DNA of 64,000 nt from Novipirellula aureliae (GCF_007860185.1 NZ_SJPY01000002.1:316374-380373); one strand, 5' to 3'. Counted from the stretch's first letter, positions 9,586-20,319 are shown. Notes: generated from the letters alone by a model not told the origin. Numbers and translations are program-made.

Positions 9586-11506
<1,921 letters not shown>

Positions 11507-11710
11507 GTATTGTTTCACCAGACCCGCCGAAGCGAGACCGGGTAAAGTCAAATTAAACCGAAAGCTGATACTAGCGTGGGAGCCTCGGTAAAGACTCCCA
11601 GCGATTCGCCATTTGTTTTTTGATGCCCGATCCCGCTGGCCTAAACCAGAAAAACCGAACTCAAACAGCAACCTCGCACTGCTGAACTCAACAGATACTC
11701 ATTCATCACC

Positions 11711-11725
11711 AAATTGTCAAAGATC
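11711..11725 (-). promoter_or_regulatory. boxA-like antitermination site in 16S leader
   Basis: The minus strand reads GATCTTTGACAATTT, similar to bacterial boxA (YGCTCTTTAACA consensus) that recruits NusB/NusE in rRNA leaders. It lies about 150 nt downstream of the proposed start point and about 205 nt before the mature 16S. The call rests on motif and location only. Confidence 0.4.
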
Positions 11726-11873
11726 GATATTGCCTTGCTAGAAGGCCTCTGTTCTCGGCAGCTTTGTAGTCGATTCGACCACAGGCTGTCAAGCCCAGTT
11801 TTGTTTTGATTTCGCAAAACATTGAACTTAGCGTTACGCTGCCGAAGCAGGTTGCCGTCGTTCAAGGTTCGAG

Positions 11874-11901
11874 ATCTTACAGTCTCGCGTCGGCTAGTCA
11901 A
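11874..11901 (-). promoter_or_regulatory. Probable sigma70-type promoter of the 16S rRNA gene
   Basis: On the minus strand a -35 TTGACT (11901-11896), a 16-bp spacer and a -10 TAAGAT (11879-11874) match the sigma70 consensus at 5 of 6 and about 4 of 6 positions; the -10 is preceded by TG. It is the best hexamer pair I found upstream of the 16S gene and would give a leader of about 360 nt. Confidence 0.6.
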
Positions 11902-12362
11902 CCGCTGTTTGAAAGAAAGTTAATAAAAACTTCATTCGACTTTCACTGCTGAGTTAGAGAGTGGAACCTTGCGGTTCGGTCCTCTGCGACTCGCGGTGAA
12001 GCGTGTCACTCATCAAGTGAGGCGGAAAGATACGGGGCAGACTCGAAGTTGGCAAGTGCCTTTCGGCAGTTTTCTGGAAATTCTTTTCAGCTTCACGCCA
12101 ATGTTGTCTTTTTACTAGGGTTTTTGCGAAGTTTAGACACTGATTGATCGTGAATTTTCGATCAAAGAATGGTTCGTTTTCCTAGCGAGCGCCGTGTTCT
12201 CCCTTCCGACTCGAGCAATTATCGGCGGTTTGCCTGCATGAACTTTGCTTCAATTGGTGGCAAATGCTGGATTTGTTTGCTGAGTCGAGGGCCGCAGGGG
12301 CTGGTTGGAGCGTTTACCCAGCCCGTTGCGCCGGCAGACAAACCGATGGGCCTTTGCCCCGC

Positions 12363-12625
12363 TAACCCGGATTATTCATGGGTTCGCATAATGTTTCGAT
12401 AACTCCCATGCAGCAAAGCGTTTACATTCATTGGTCGAAAAACAGTCTGCGCATTAGCCGTTTTGGCGCTAGCGGCCTGCTGATTTAATCGTTTAACGCT
12501 TAGCCGAAGGCGTCAGCTTTTTCATAAGCGGTCGCCTACGGCTTGGCGTTAAACGATAAGTCGAGTCAAACCGATTAAATCGACAGCTTACTAGCGCCAA
12601 AACGCCTAATGAATAATCCGGGCTA
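12363..12625. repeat. Nested palindromic element, copy C
   Basis: The 263-bp element has terminal inverted repeats TAACCCGGATTATTCAT (12363-12379) and its near-complement (12609-12625, one mismatch). Inner flanks TAGCCGTTTTGGCGCTAGC (12455-12473) and its partner (12591-12608) surround the 110-bp core at 12477-12586. The left flank shares TTTACATTCATTGGTCGAA-like sequence with copy A. The core has the same orientation as B and D. It lies between the 16S upstream region and the 3' end of der. Confidence 0.88.
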
Positions 12626-12757
12626 ACGCTTTCGGATCAATCTCGTGAGAACAATCGCTCGCAAATCCGTGCAGATACCTACAGCCTGCAGGCTCGAGGT
12701 GCGTCAAGATCTCGTTTTCGAGCAGTGGACGAGGTAACGAGCCCTTTTGGCCCCCCC

Positions 12758-12841
12758 GTGCAGTAAGGGATGTGCAGTAAGGGATGTGCAGTAAGGGATG
12801 TGCAGTAAGGGATGTGCAGTAAGGGATGTGCAGTGAGGGAC
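12758..12841. repeat. Six tandem copies of a 14-bp repeat inside an imperfect palindrome
   Basis: GTGCAGTAAGGGAT is repeated six times head-to-tail (84 bp); the last unit has one A-to-G change. The array is flanked by an imperfect inverted repeat: GTGGACGAGGTAACGAGCCC starting at 12726 pairs with GGGACTCGTCGCCTCGTCCAC ending near 12857. There are no spacers, so this is not a CRISPR array. It lies about 60 bp beyond the der stop codon. Confidence 0.93.
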
Positions 12842-12904
12842 TCGTCGCCTCGTCCACTACGACCAACCCTAATTTTCAACTTGGACCGCAGCATTCGACC
12901 CATT

Positions 12905-14245
12905 CTACGCCTTTTCCTGCTCGTCCCCTTCGCGGTGTCGTTTGTGCAAATACAGTTTGATCGGCACTTCTCCATAGGGTAAATGATCTCGAAGCACGTT
13001 CAGTAGATACCGTTTGTAATCATTCCCAAACGCCTTCGGCTCCGTACACATCAGCACAACCGTGGGCGGCTCGGTTGCGACTTGCGTGGCAAAAAAGATC
13101 TTCGGTCGGCGATTTTGATACATCGGCGCGGGGTGACTATCGACCGCTGCACGAATGACTCGGTTTAAAACGCCCGTCGAAACACGCTCGCGTGATTGTT
13201 TGAACAGCATTGCGGCGTGATTGAGCAGTGTTTTGCAGTTTTTCCCGGTTTGCCCCGTAATAAACGCGATCGGCGCATAGGCTAATGACGGAAATTGAGC
13301 TCGGATGTAATGGACCCAGCGGTCGGTGGGGACTTTTCCATGATATTGATCCCACTTATTGATCACAAAGATCACAGGTTTGTGGTGCTCCATCACATAA
13401 CCGATTAACTGCTTGTCGACTTTACTGACCGTTTCTGCCGCGTCAAAGAACACCAGTACCACGTCGGCGCGGCGAATCGAACGTTGGGCACGGTGCATCC
13501 CGTAGTACTCCAGGTCCGTCCGTTGGCTCTTCCGCTTCCTCAAACCTGGCGTATCGATCGCCATGAACTTTTGGTCATCCATCTCAAAGAGCACGTCGAC
13601 GCTGTCCCGGGTCGTTCCCGGGATTTCGCTGACGATCATGCGGTCATCCTCGCTCAGCGTATTCACAAACGTGCTTTTTCCAACGTTTCGGCGGCCCACG
13701 ATCGCGATCTTCATTTCGGGAGCCGATGTGTCTTCATCGTCGGTTGGCTCGGGTAAGCGGTCGACGATTAGTTCCAACAACTCGTCACGGTTGCGATTTT
13801 GAGTTGTACTAACGCACACCAATCGTCCGCGACCAAGCCGCTGGAAGTCGGCGGCTAAGTTGTCTTGATGCCCTTGATCGGCCTTGTTTGCAACCAAAAT
13901 CACCGGTTTTTCGATCGTCCTGAGCCGCTCGGACACCTCCTCGTCAAGCGGCATCACGCCCGCTTGAACGTCGACGACGAGCACGATCACATCGGCAACA
14001 TTGAGCGCCATCTCAATTTGGTGGCGGACATCGGCTGTCAAATTGTCCGCATCTTCAACGCCCATGCCGCCCGTATCGATCAGTTCGAAAAAACGGTCAT
14101 CGGTTTCGATAAGCGTCATCATTCGATCGCGGGTAACCCCCTCGTAATCATCGACAATGGCCAGTCGACGACGGGCGATCCAGTTGAAAAGACTACTTTT
14201 TCCGACATTGGGGCGACCGACAATAGCAACGCGAGGAACCGGCAT
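12905..14245 (-). CDS. der: GTPase Der (EngA), double-GTPase ribosome assembly factor
   Basis: Two tandem G domains are visible. The first has G1 GRPNVGKSS, G3 DTGG and G4 NKAD. The second, at about residue 180, has G1 GRRNVGKST, G3 DTPG and G4 NKWD. A KH-like domain closes the protein (RPKIFFATQVATEPPTVVLMC, KRYLLNVLR). Der binds the 50S precursor and is needed for 23S maturation. The open frame extends 21 codons upstream with a hydrophobic, non-Der-like sequence. I place the start at the ATG at 14245, which gives MPVPRVAIVGRPNVG, 446 residues and the usual family N-terminus. No strong Shine-Dalgarno is visible at either start. It is divergent from the uracil-DNA glycosylase gene. Confidence 0.95.
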   Translation of the reverse strand: MPVPRVAIVGRPNVGKSSLFNWIARRRLAIVDDYEGVTRDRMMTLIETDDRFFELIDTGGMGVEDADNLTADVRHQIEMALNVADVIVLVVDVQAGVMPLDEEVSERLRTIEKPVILVANKADQGHQDNLAADFQRLGRGRLVCVSTTQNRNRDELLELIVDRLPEPTDDEDTSAPEMKIAIVGRRNVGKSTFVNTLSEDDRMIVSEIPGTTRDSVDVLFEMDDQKFMAIDTPGLRKRKSQRTDLEYYGMHRAQRSIRRADVVLVFFDAAETVSKVDKQLIGYVMEHHKPVIFVINKWDQYHGKVPTDRWVHYIRAQFPSLAYAPIAFITGQTGKNCKTLLNHAAMLFKQSRERVSTGVLNRVIRAAVDSHPAPMYQNRRPKIFFATQVATEPPTVVLMCTEPKAFGNDYKRYLLNVLRDHLPYGEVPIKLYLHKRHREGDEQEKA

Positions 14246-14454
14246 GGAAATGAACTTGTAAAGGAAAATAAGTAAAAACAGACGTGTGAGTATGATCGTA
14301 TTCAGCACAACCTAAAACAAATAGCCCCAAACACGACGGATCGGAACAACTTGTCCGCCTCGGAGAGACGCGCCGACGGGTGCGATGGTTTCGAAGGTGG
14401 ATTCGATCCACTACGATTCTAACGCTTCTATCTCACATTCGCATTGGCTTTATC

Positions 14455-15387
14455 ATGGCTGACCCTGCTTCTTCCGATCCACAACGAACGGGCGATCTTG
14501 ATCGCGACAACACCTTGCTGCAAGCTGCTGCGTTTGCGGAACATTTGCAGCGATCGGGCGTTGCCTTTCTTCCCAGAGCCAACCCGGACCGGGTCGCAGA
14601 ATTCAAGCAGCGGTTTGCTCCGTCAATTCCGATCGCTCCTGCGACGGAGAAGAAGGCCGCCGTCGAACAGGTTGCCGAAGAGAAGATCCTCCCAAAACCG
14701 CCTGAATCCCGGCCTGAATCCCGGCCTGAATCCCGGCCTGAATCCCGGCCTGAATTCCAGTCCACGTCGATCCGTGGCGAAGCCGCGAAGCGATACCCTT
14801 GCGAAGCACGGCCCGTTTCCCAAAGAACGGCGGAGCTCGATACGCTCGCCAGCACCGTTGCCGCATGTACCAAGTGTCCAGAACTCGTTCACTGTCGAAC
14901 GCAGACGGTTTTCGGCGAAGGAGATCCGCAAGCCCGATTCGTGTTTTTCGGCGAAGGCCCAGGCGCCGACGAAGACAGGACAGGACGCCCGTTTGTTGGA
15001 AAAGCAGGTCAATTGCTAGACAAGATGATCGTCGCATGCAAGCTGACTCGGGACGAAGTCTATATTTTGAATACCGTCAAATGTCGCCCCCCCGGCAATC
15101 GCAATCCTGAACCCGAAGAAATCGAGAATTGCCGCCCCTTTTTCGAAAGCCAGCTAGAAATCATTCGCCCTCAGTACATCGTTTGCCTCGGTGCCGTGGG
15201 CACGCAAGCTCTGCTGAGGTCGAAATTACCGATCGGAAAACTAAGAGGAAAATTTCATCGCTATTTCGATTCGAAAGTCGTGGCGACCTACCATCCAGCT
15301 TACTTGCTAAGAAATCCTGCCGCCAAAAAGGCCGCCTGGGCCGATCTCCAAATGATGCTCAAAGATGCCGGGATCTCACTTCGCTAG
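14455..15387 (+). CDS. Uracil-DNA glycosylase, family 4 (Fe-S type), with N-terminal repeat tail
   Basis: Residues of about 130-310 form the family-4 UDG domain. They show Cys pair CTKC, motif [18 protein letters not shown], further cluster Cys in [11 protein letters not shown] and IENCRPF, and the HPAYLLR motif near the C-terminus. The enzyme removes uracil from deaminated DNA in base excision repair. The N-terminal 120 residues are a low-complexity extension containing about four ESRP repeats encoded by a 12-bp tandem repeat. I prefer the ATG at 14455 ([10 protein letters not shown]); an upstream in-frame ATG at 14380 would add 25 residues of unlikely sequence. The extended N-terminus is typical of planctomycete homologues, but the repeat itself may vary between strains. 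Confidence 0.92.
   Translation: MADPASSDPQRTGDLDRDNTLLQAAAFAEHLQRSGVAFLPRANPDRVAEFKQRFAPSIPIAPATEKKAAVEQVAEEKILPKPPESRPESRPESRPESRPEFQSTSIRGEAAKRYPCEARPVSQRTAELDTLASTVAACTKCPELVHCRTQTVFGEGDPQARFVFFGEGPGADEDRTGRPFVGKAGQLLDKMIVACKLTRDEVYILNTVKCRPPGNRNPEPEEIENCRPFFESQLEIIRPQYIVCLGAVGTQALLRSKLPIGKLRGKFHRYFDSKVVATYHPAYLLRNPAAKKAAWADLQMMLKDAGISLR
14701..14760 (+). repeat. 12-bp coding tandem repeat (ESRP units)
   Basis: CCTGAATCCCGG occurs four times perfectly (14701-14748) plus one degenerate copy (14749-14760, CCTGAATTCCAG), inside the uracil-DNA glycosylase gene. The unit length is a multiple of three, so copy-number change would keep the frame. Confidence 0.95.
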
Positions 15388-15607
15388 GCAGGGGCAAGCG
15401 GGCGCTATGCGAACCCAATCCGCTCCGAGAACCGAGCATCACTCGACTTTGCTAGCATTAAGGGCGTGAATTTTTCCCCTTGACCTCTTCGGCTTAATGG
15501 TGACAATTCGAATTCACCGGTCGAGCATTAGGATTTTGCTCGTCGCCGTCGGCAAAGGATTTGCCGAAAATGATTTCGAAATCGCGATGTGCAGGGAGGC
15601 CATCACC

Positions 15608-17191
15608 ATGCGTCATACCGTAAACGCTTCTTCCGCTCGTTTCAGCACCTCTTCCCTATCCAGTGCTCCCGAATCGGGTGACCGATCGAACGAATCGGCC
15701 AACAAGGGTGCCCCCCCCCAGCCCACCTTCCGATCGCTACGCAGCCTACTCGCTCACGCTCGTTTTTTCTCTGGCGACGATGTTTCCTTCCACTCGATCG
15801 CCGAAAGTGCCGCTTCGGCGGAACCGGGCCAGTTGGTGGTTTATCGAATCGGAGAGATTTGCCCGAGCCAACTCATCGCCGATGCCCTTGCTCGTGGTGC
15901 AGCAGGCATTCTGACGGAACAAATATTGCCCTGTCCGATTCCCCAGTGCATTGTTGGCGATGTCGATTTGACGTTGGCCGATTTGCAATCTCGCCTACTC
16001 GATCGCCCGGACCGTAAACTGCTGACCGTTGGCGTCTACGGTTCAGCGGGCAAAACGACGACTTCGCTACTCGTTGCCCAGTTGCTGCGTAGTATCGGGC
16101 TGCGAACTTCCTATCAAACCGATCTTGGCTCGAGTGATGGGATTGTGCAAACGACCTCACCCGAGCGTGTTCCGGCGGCGGGAGCCCTTGTCGAGTGGCT
16201 GGGCGAATCGTATGACGCAGGTGCCAAGACAGCCGTGATCGAATTGTCAGACGACGCCGCCAAACATGGCCGATACGACTGCATCGAGTTCGACTTGTTG
16301 ATCGTAACAGGTTCCACGGTAACCGAGAACGACTTCGGCCCATCGGGTTTAACTTGCGTGCTCGAGCGAGTTGCCTCGCAAGGCGTGGTCATTGCGTCGG
16401 CGGACCAGCCAGGTGTGCTAAGGACGATCAAAAATCACGGTTCAAATGTGATGACGTACGGTGTTCGTTCGGACGCGGATGTCACCGCAAAAGTGATCGA
16501 TCAAGAAGGCGGCATGTCAACACTGATGATGACTCACGAAACGTTGTCCGTCGTGATGGAAACCCCGCTTTGTGGAGCCGCGATGGCACTCAATCACGCT
16601 GCGGCCGCGGTTGTGGGGATCCTACTCAACCAACCGCTATCGGAGGTCGTCGAGCATCTGGGTGGGCTGCGGAGTGTTCCAGGCCGGATGCAGACATTAT
16701 CCGCATTCGGTCAAGCGGACGTGATCGTTGACGCTGCCCGTACCCCCGAGCAAATTTCTTCCACCCTCCGAGCCGCTCGGCTGATGAAGCAGCCTGGCGG
16801 CCGATTGTGGTGTGTGATGGCGATTGATCCTGGTGCGGCCCCCGCCCACTTGGCGTTGATTGGCAGTCATGCGGAAAGGTTTTCGGACCGTCCGATTTTG
16901 AGCTGTGTGATGGAAGCCAAAGAGAGTTTCTTGCAAGCGTCTCATGCCGTTTTGGATGGCGTGAAAAAGTGTGCGATGATGCGATTGGTCGCTGATCACC
17001 GCCGTGCGGTCGAGTGGGCAATGCAAGAAGCATCCCCAAACGATACGATCATTTGCATCGGAGGAATCGGCAATGCGTCCGCAGACGCCCAGCGTTCCAA
17101 AATCGAGCAAATCACTAACTGGATCGAATCCTCACGTTCCTCCACCCAAGAAGAGGCCGAGCCAAAGATTTTGTCGATGTTCGCAAAGTAG
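15608..17191 (+). CDS. Degenerate MurE-like Mur-ligase homologue
   Basis: The layout of UDP-MurNAc-tripeptide ligase is recognisable across 527 residues. There is an N-terminal SxxxxPGxLVV domain, a P-loop GSAGKTTTS (MurE has GTNGKTT), a central domain ending in NHAAAAVVGILL...VPGRMQTL, and a C-terminal VIVDAARTPEQISSTLRAAR that corresponds to MurE VDYAHTPDAL. Key positions differ: the DHLDYH segment is replaced by TENDFGPSG, the carbamylated-Lys region and the DNPR substrate motif are not seen, and AHTP has become AARTP. It may be an inactive paralogue or act on another substrate. The ATG at 15608 is chosen because GGGAGG at 15594-15599 sits 8 nt upstream; the frame is open back to 15497. 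It is convergent with the Nudix gene. Confidence 0.75.
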   Translation: MRHTVNASSARFSTSSLSSAPESGDRSNESANKGAPPQPTFRSLRSLLAHARFFSGDDVSFHSIAESAASAEPGQLVVYRIGEICPSQLIADALARGAAGILTEQILPCPIPQCIVGDVDLTLADLQSRLLDRPDRKLLTVGVYGSAGKTTTSLLVAQLLRSIGLRTSYQTDLGSSDGIVQTTSPERVPAAGALVEWLGESYDAGAKTAVIELSDDAAKHGRYDCIEFDLLIVTGSTVTENDFGPSGLTCVLERVASQGVVIASADQPGVLRTIKNHGSNVMTYGVRSDADVTAKVIDQEGGMSTLMMTHETLSVVMETPLCGAAMALNHAAAAVVGILLNQPLSEVVEHLGGLRSVPGRMQTLSAFGQADVIVDAARTPEQISSTLRAARLMKQPGGRLWCVMAIDPGAAPAHLALIGSHAERFSDRPILSCVMEAKESFLQASHAVLDGVKKCAMMRLVADHRRAVEWAMQEASPNDTIICIGGIGNASADAQRSKIEQITNWIESSRSSTQEEAEPKILSMFAK

Positions 17192-17239
17192 ACCGGGCCG
17201 ACCAACGGGAAGTCCCGGCATCCACCGCATACCGAAACC

Positions 17240-17674
17240 TCAAAACGGCACACCGACGTCGATTTCGCCGCTTTGGATCGCTTCGACGAATTGTGGTAGG
17301 CTCGGTAGCATGTTGCGTTGCATTTTGATTTGCCCGCTGGTCATCCAATGAACCTCAGCGACTTCCTCGGGGTTTGCTACAGGTAGAACATCGGGATCGA
17401 GTTCGGATAGCCACCATGACAGCAGTGTTCCCCAGGGCGTGATACTACGCCAACAGAGACGCACCGGCGTAACATCGATCGCCAATTCTTCTTGCATTTC
17501 GCGAACCAACGCGAACTCTTCGGTTTCCCCCTTTTCAATCGTGCCGCCTGGCAAGCATAGTTTTCCCGGGGCGGGGACGGTCAAGGAGCGGCGAATGATG
17601 AGGAGCCGTTCATCGCGAAAAATAACGCCGACGACACCTCGTTTTTTGCCGATTTTCTGAAATGGCTTGGTCAT
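17240..17674 (-). CDS. Nudix hydrolase
   Basis: The 144-residue protein carries a Nudix box (GX5EX7REUXEEXGU) starting at about residue 44: G-T-I-E-K-G-E...R-E-M-Q-E-E-L-A-I. All metal-binding Glu residues are present, and the penultimate Gly is replaced by Ala. Such enzymes cleave nucleoside diphosphates linked to other groups using Mg2+. The substrate cannot be read from the sequence; the short single-domain architecture and the PGKLCLPGGTIE lead-in are generic. It is divergent from the CCA-adding enzyme gene, only 27 bp away, so the two upstream regions overlap. Confidence 0.88.
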   Translation of the reverse strand: MTKPFQKIGKKRGVVGVIFRDERLLIIRRSLTVPAPGKLCLPGGTIEKGETEEFALVREMQEELAIDVTPVRLCWRSITPWGTLLSWWLSELDPDVLPVANPEEVAEVHWMTSGQIKMQRNMLPSLPQFVEAIQSGEIDVGVPF

Positions 17675-17685
17675 ACTACGCTTTT

Positions 17686-17696
17686 AGAAAGGAGGT
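17686..17696 (+). promoter_or_regulatory. Very strong Shine-Dalgarno for the CCA-adding enzyme
   Basis: AGAAAGGAGGT is identical over 11 nt to the complement of the 16S 3' end in this same window (9968-9978) and ends 5 nt before the GTG at 17702. It decides the start as GTG 17702 rather than the ATG at 17726. Few genes here have a comparable site. Confidence 0.85.
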
Positions 17697-17701
17697 CACT
17701 C

Positions 17702-19033
17702 GTGCACAATTGTGAGAGTGAAATGGATGCTTCAAACAAGATAAACGCATTGAAATCAATTACCACCCCATACGAATTTCCCGATCAATCGCTCAAGTCG
17801 GCTCAAGCTATCGAAGCTCTCGTGGTTGTGAAACGATTAAGCGAGGCAGGCTTCACCGCCTATTTTGCTGGCGGATGTGTTCGCGATGCCCTACTTGGTA
17901 AAGCTCCCAAAGACTTTGACGTCGCGACCGATGCCGTTCCCGCGGCGATCCAGGAACTGTTTGGCAAGCGTAAAACACTGGCCTTTGGAGCGAGCTTTGG
18001 TGTGATCGGCGTATTACCATCCGCTTCCGATCGCCGAAAGTCGATCGTTCCAATCACACCAACCGAGGTCGCAACCTTTCGTAGTGACGGTCTCTATAGC
18101 GACGGACGGCGGCCTGATAGCGTCCATTTCGGCAACGCGGAAGCGGATGCCCAGCGGCGCGACTTTACGATCAACGGCCTATTCTACGATCCAATCAAAC
18201 GCAGAATCGTCGATTACGTTGGCGGTGTCGAGGATATCGAACGCCAACTTCTCCGAACGATTGGAAACCCTCACGAGCGGTTTTCCGAAGACAAACTGCG
18301 AATGCTTCGTGCGGTTCGCTTCACCACCACACTCGGCTTCTCGATCGCCGAACCGACAGCCGATGCGGTTCGCGGACACGCGGCTTCGATCGGATCGGTG
18401 AGTGGTGAGCGCATTGGCGTGGAAATGCGACGAACGATGAGCTCGAATCACGCGCTCGATGGACTCGGGCATCTACAAGCCTTGGGGCTGTCTCGCTATG
18501 TACTTCCAGAACTCGAAAAAGCCGACCGTCGCTTGCTCGATCGGTTACTGACCGAGGATCGTACCCAAGATTTCTCGACCTCGCTAGCTTGTATCCTGCT
18601 CGCCATTGATGAGCCAATGAACGCACTGCGTTCGATCACCGAGCGTTGGAAGTTGTCCAATGAGGAAGTTCGAGTTGTGACGTCGGCGATTCACCATAGT
18701 CCCACCCTGATTCGTGCAAACACACTTCCTTGGGCGGAGGTACAACCCATTTTGGTCGACCGTGACGCCGAGGCAATCGTGGAAGTCAGCGCCGCATTGG
18801 CTCGAGCCACCGACGCCCCCTCTTCGGGAATTCACTTAGCTTTGGAAGCCTTGAAGTGGCCTCGCGAACGGCTTGATCCCAACCCGCTCATTGGTGGTGA
18901 TGACTTGAAAGATCTCGGCGTCCCAACGGGGCCTGTTTACGCAAAGCTATTGAGGCAGGTTCGACAGCGGCAGTTGAACGGAGAGTTTGAAACGAAAGCT
19001 CAAGCGGTTGCCTTTGTGAAGGGGCAGGTGTGA
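17702..19033 (+). CDS. cca: CCA tRNA nucleotidyltransferase / poly(A) polymerase family
   Basis: The enzyme adds CCA (or poly(A)) to RNA 3' ends. The class II nucleotidyltransferase signature is clear: GGCVRDALLG, then the metal-binding DxD in KDFDVATDA, then the ATFRSDG and RRDFTINGLFYDP motifs, and a head/neck region with LRMLRAVRF. The length of 443 residues is normal. The start is a GTG set by the strong ribosome-binding site just upstream. The tRNA-Phe gene in this window lacks an encoded CCA, which fits a CCA-adding role, but motif reading alone cannot exclude a poly(A) polymerase. It follows the Nudix gene divergently. Confidence 0.9.
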   Translation: MHNCESEMDASNKINALKSITTPYEFPDQSLKSAQAIEALVVVKRLSEAGFTAYFAGGCVRDALLGKAPKDFDVATDAVPAAIQELFGKRKTLAFGASFGVIGVLPSASDRRKSIVPITPTEVATFRSDGLYSDGRRPDSVHFGNAEADAQRRDFTINGLFYDPIKRRIVDYVGGVEDIERQLLRTIGNPHERFSEDKLRMLRAVRFTTTLGFSIAEPTADAVRGHAASIGSVSGERIGVEMRRTMSSNHALDGLGHLQALGLSRYVLPELEKADRRLLDRLLTEDRTQDFSTSLACILLAIDEPMNALRSITERWKLSNEEVRVVTSAIHHSPTLIRANTLPWAEVQPILVDRDAEAIVEVSAALARATDAPSSGIHLALEALKWPRERLDPNPLIGGDDLKDLGVPTGPVYAKLLRQVRQRQLNGEFETKAQAVAFVKGQV

Positions 19034-19183
19034 GCTAGGCTGGTTTTAAACAGGGCTCGACAAGGGCAAGCCTGGGCCGCCAAATCTTTGGGATGGACTC
19101 AACCACGAGCCTTGCGCGAGTTTTCGTCCCGCTAGATCTCTGTCCCACAAAAATTCCCCGCGCACATCATTCGTCGTTAAGCC

Positions 19184-20059
19184 TTAAAAATTACACCACA
19201 CGCACTCGATTTTCTTTTCCTTCGTCGGCCCCGCAGCGGCCTTGTTGTCGATCAGGAATTCATGCCGATTCCAATTTTGCTTGTGTTCCCATTTTGCATA
19301 CAGTTCGCTGGGGTAACCGCTCAACATAAACTTGCCCTGGATGGCCGATAGCGTCTCGAGTAGCTTCACATGTTCGGCCTCGGTCATTTCATGCGTGTAC
19401 TCTTTGGTTGTCGAACGCGTGTCGTGAACATAGGGCGGATCGCAGTAGAACAGGGTTTTAAAGCCATCTTGTTTGCGAATGACTTTATTGGCGTCCTGAT
19501 TCAGGATAACGACACCTTGCAATCGCTGATGCACATCGTGCAATCCTTCGACGACGTTAAGCCAGGCGGATGCCTGTTCGTTCATCCGGCTTCGCGTGCG
19601 ATTTCGAGACAGTGTCGCAAAGTCTCTCATGAGTCCTTGGCGGGACTGTCTGGCTAGAATAAAGAACTGAACCGCTCGCTCGATCGGCGTTGCATCCTGA
19701 TTGAAATTCTCCGTATGCGAGAGCTCATAAGCTCGATTGAACTCGGCTTCGCTAAACGGCGTCATCTCCATTCTTCGTCGAAAGGCATCGAAGTGCTCAG
19801 GATCTTGCAAAACCCTCCAAAAGTTGATCAGTTCACCGTGCAAATCGTTAGCGACTTCACTACTGCCCCTCTCCGCCGCGGTTAGTTTTTCATCGCCAAC
19901 CGCCATCCAATCGCGATTCGGATCGCGGGCCAGCAGAATTCCGCCACCACCGAAAAAGGGCTCCACGTAGTGCAGATGCGGCGGCATCAAATCGAGGATC
20001 CATTTGCGCAGATAATACTTACCGCCGTGCCACTTCAAAGGCTGAGTCAATGTCGCCAT
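19184..20059 (-). CDS. DNA adenine N6-methyltransferase, D12/Dam class (orphan)
   Basis: The 291-residue protein has the D12-class order: N-terminal KWHGGKYYL, AdoMet motif I VEPFFGGGG at about residue 35, and catalytic motif IV DPPY at about residue 215, followed by HEMTEAEHVKLLETL. It transfers a methyl group to N6 of adenine in a short target sequence. No restriction endonuclease or specificity subunit is adjacent, so it is an orphan. It could be a housekeeping epigenetic enzyme or a relic of a phage or restriction system. The C-terminus (AAAGPTKEKKIECVWCNF) resembles phage-type Dam proteins. Recognition sequence unknown. Confidence 0.92.
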   Translation of the reverse strand: MATLTQPLKWHGGKYYLRKWILDLMPPHLHYVEPFFGGGGILLARDPNRDWMAVGDEKLTAAERGSSEVANDLHGELINFWRVLQDPEHFDAFRRRMEMTPFSEAEFNRAYELSHTENFNQDATPIERAVQFFILARQSRQGLMRDFATLSRNRTRSRMNEQASAWLNVVEGLHDVHQRLQGVVILNQDANKVIRKQDGFKTLFYCDPPYVHDTRSTTKEYTHEMTEAEHVKLLETLSAIQGKFMLSGYPSELYAKWEHKQNWNRHEFLIDNKAAAGPTKEKKIECVWCNF

Positions 20060-20226
20060 AAATCCATTGCGTCTGGGAAGGCATTTTAAGAAACGAGGAA
20101 GCTGTGGTTGGTGACTGAAAAGATACTGTCTCGTCGGTGTTTGTTCCAGACGTTAAGAAAAGCCTCTCCGTGAATGCTGGAATCCAGACCTTAGCCGATT
20201 TGGACACCGAGAGCCAAAACCAATCA

Positions 20227-20255
20227 TTGACAATAATCGTCAGACAAAGTTAGTT
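20227..20255 (+). promoter_or_regulatory. Candidate sigma70-type promoter ahead of the FAH-family gene
   Basis: A perfect -35 TTGACA (20227-20232) and a weak -10-like TTAGTT (20250-20255) are separated by 17 bp and lie 65 bp upstream of the ATG at 20320. Only the -35 is convincing. Confidence 0.35.
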
Positions 20256-20319
20256 TACACAGCGTCACCTTTGCGAGACGAAAGGTGTCTATCGAAAAAC
20301 GCTCCATCGAGAACACCCC

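Larger units (their letters stand above)
11507..12362. other. 16S leader and upstream region
   Basis: 856 bp with no credible protein gene. The promoter candidate at 11874-11901 and a roughly 360-nt leader with a boxA-like motif lie here, along with hairpin-forming sequence just ahead of the 16S 5' end (GGGAG...CTCCC around 11576-11600). A 77-codon frame at 12169-12402 runs into repeat copy C and is not believed. Confidence 0.5.

Noticed and set aside
12169-12402. 77-codon plus-strand frame upstream of 16S
   Set aside because: It runs into repeat copy C, has no ribosome-binding site and shows no protein-like composition.
12758-12841. Tandem array as a possible CRISPR
   Set aside because: Units are 14 bp and contiguous with no spacers, and there are no cas genes in the window.
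14246-14308. Upstream extension of Der
   Set aside because: A hydrophobic leader is not expected on a cytoplasmic GTPase; MPVPRVAIVG at 14245 is the family-typical start.
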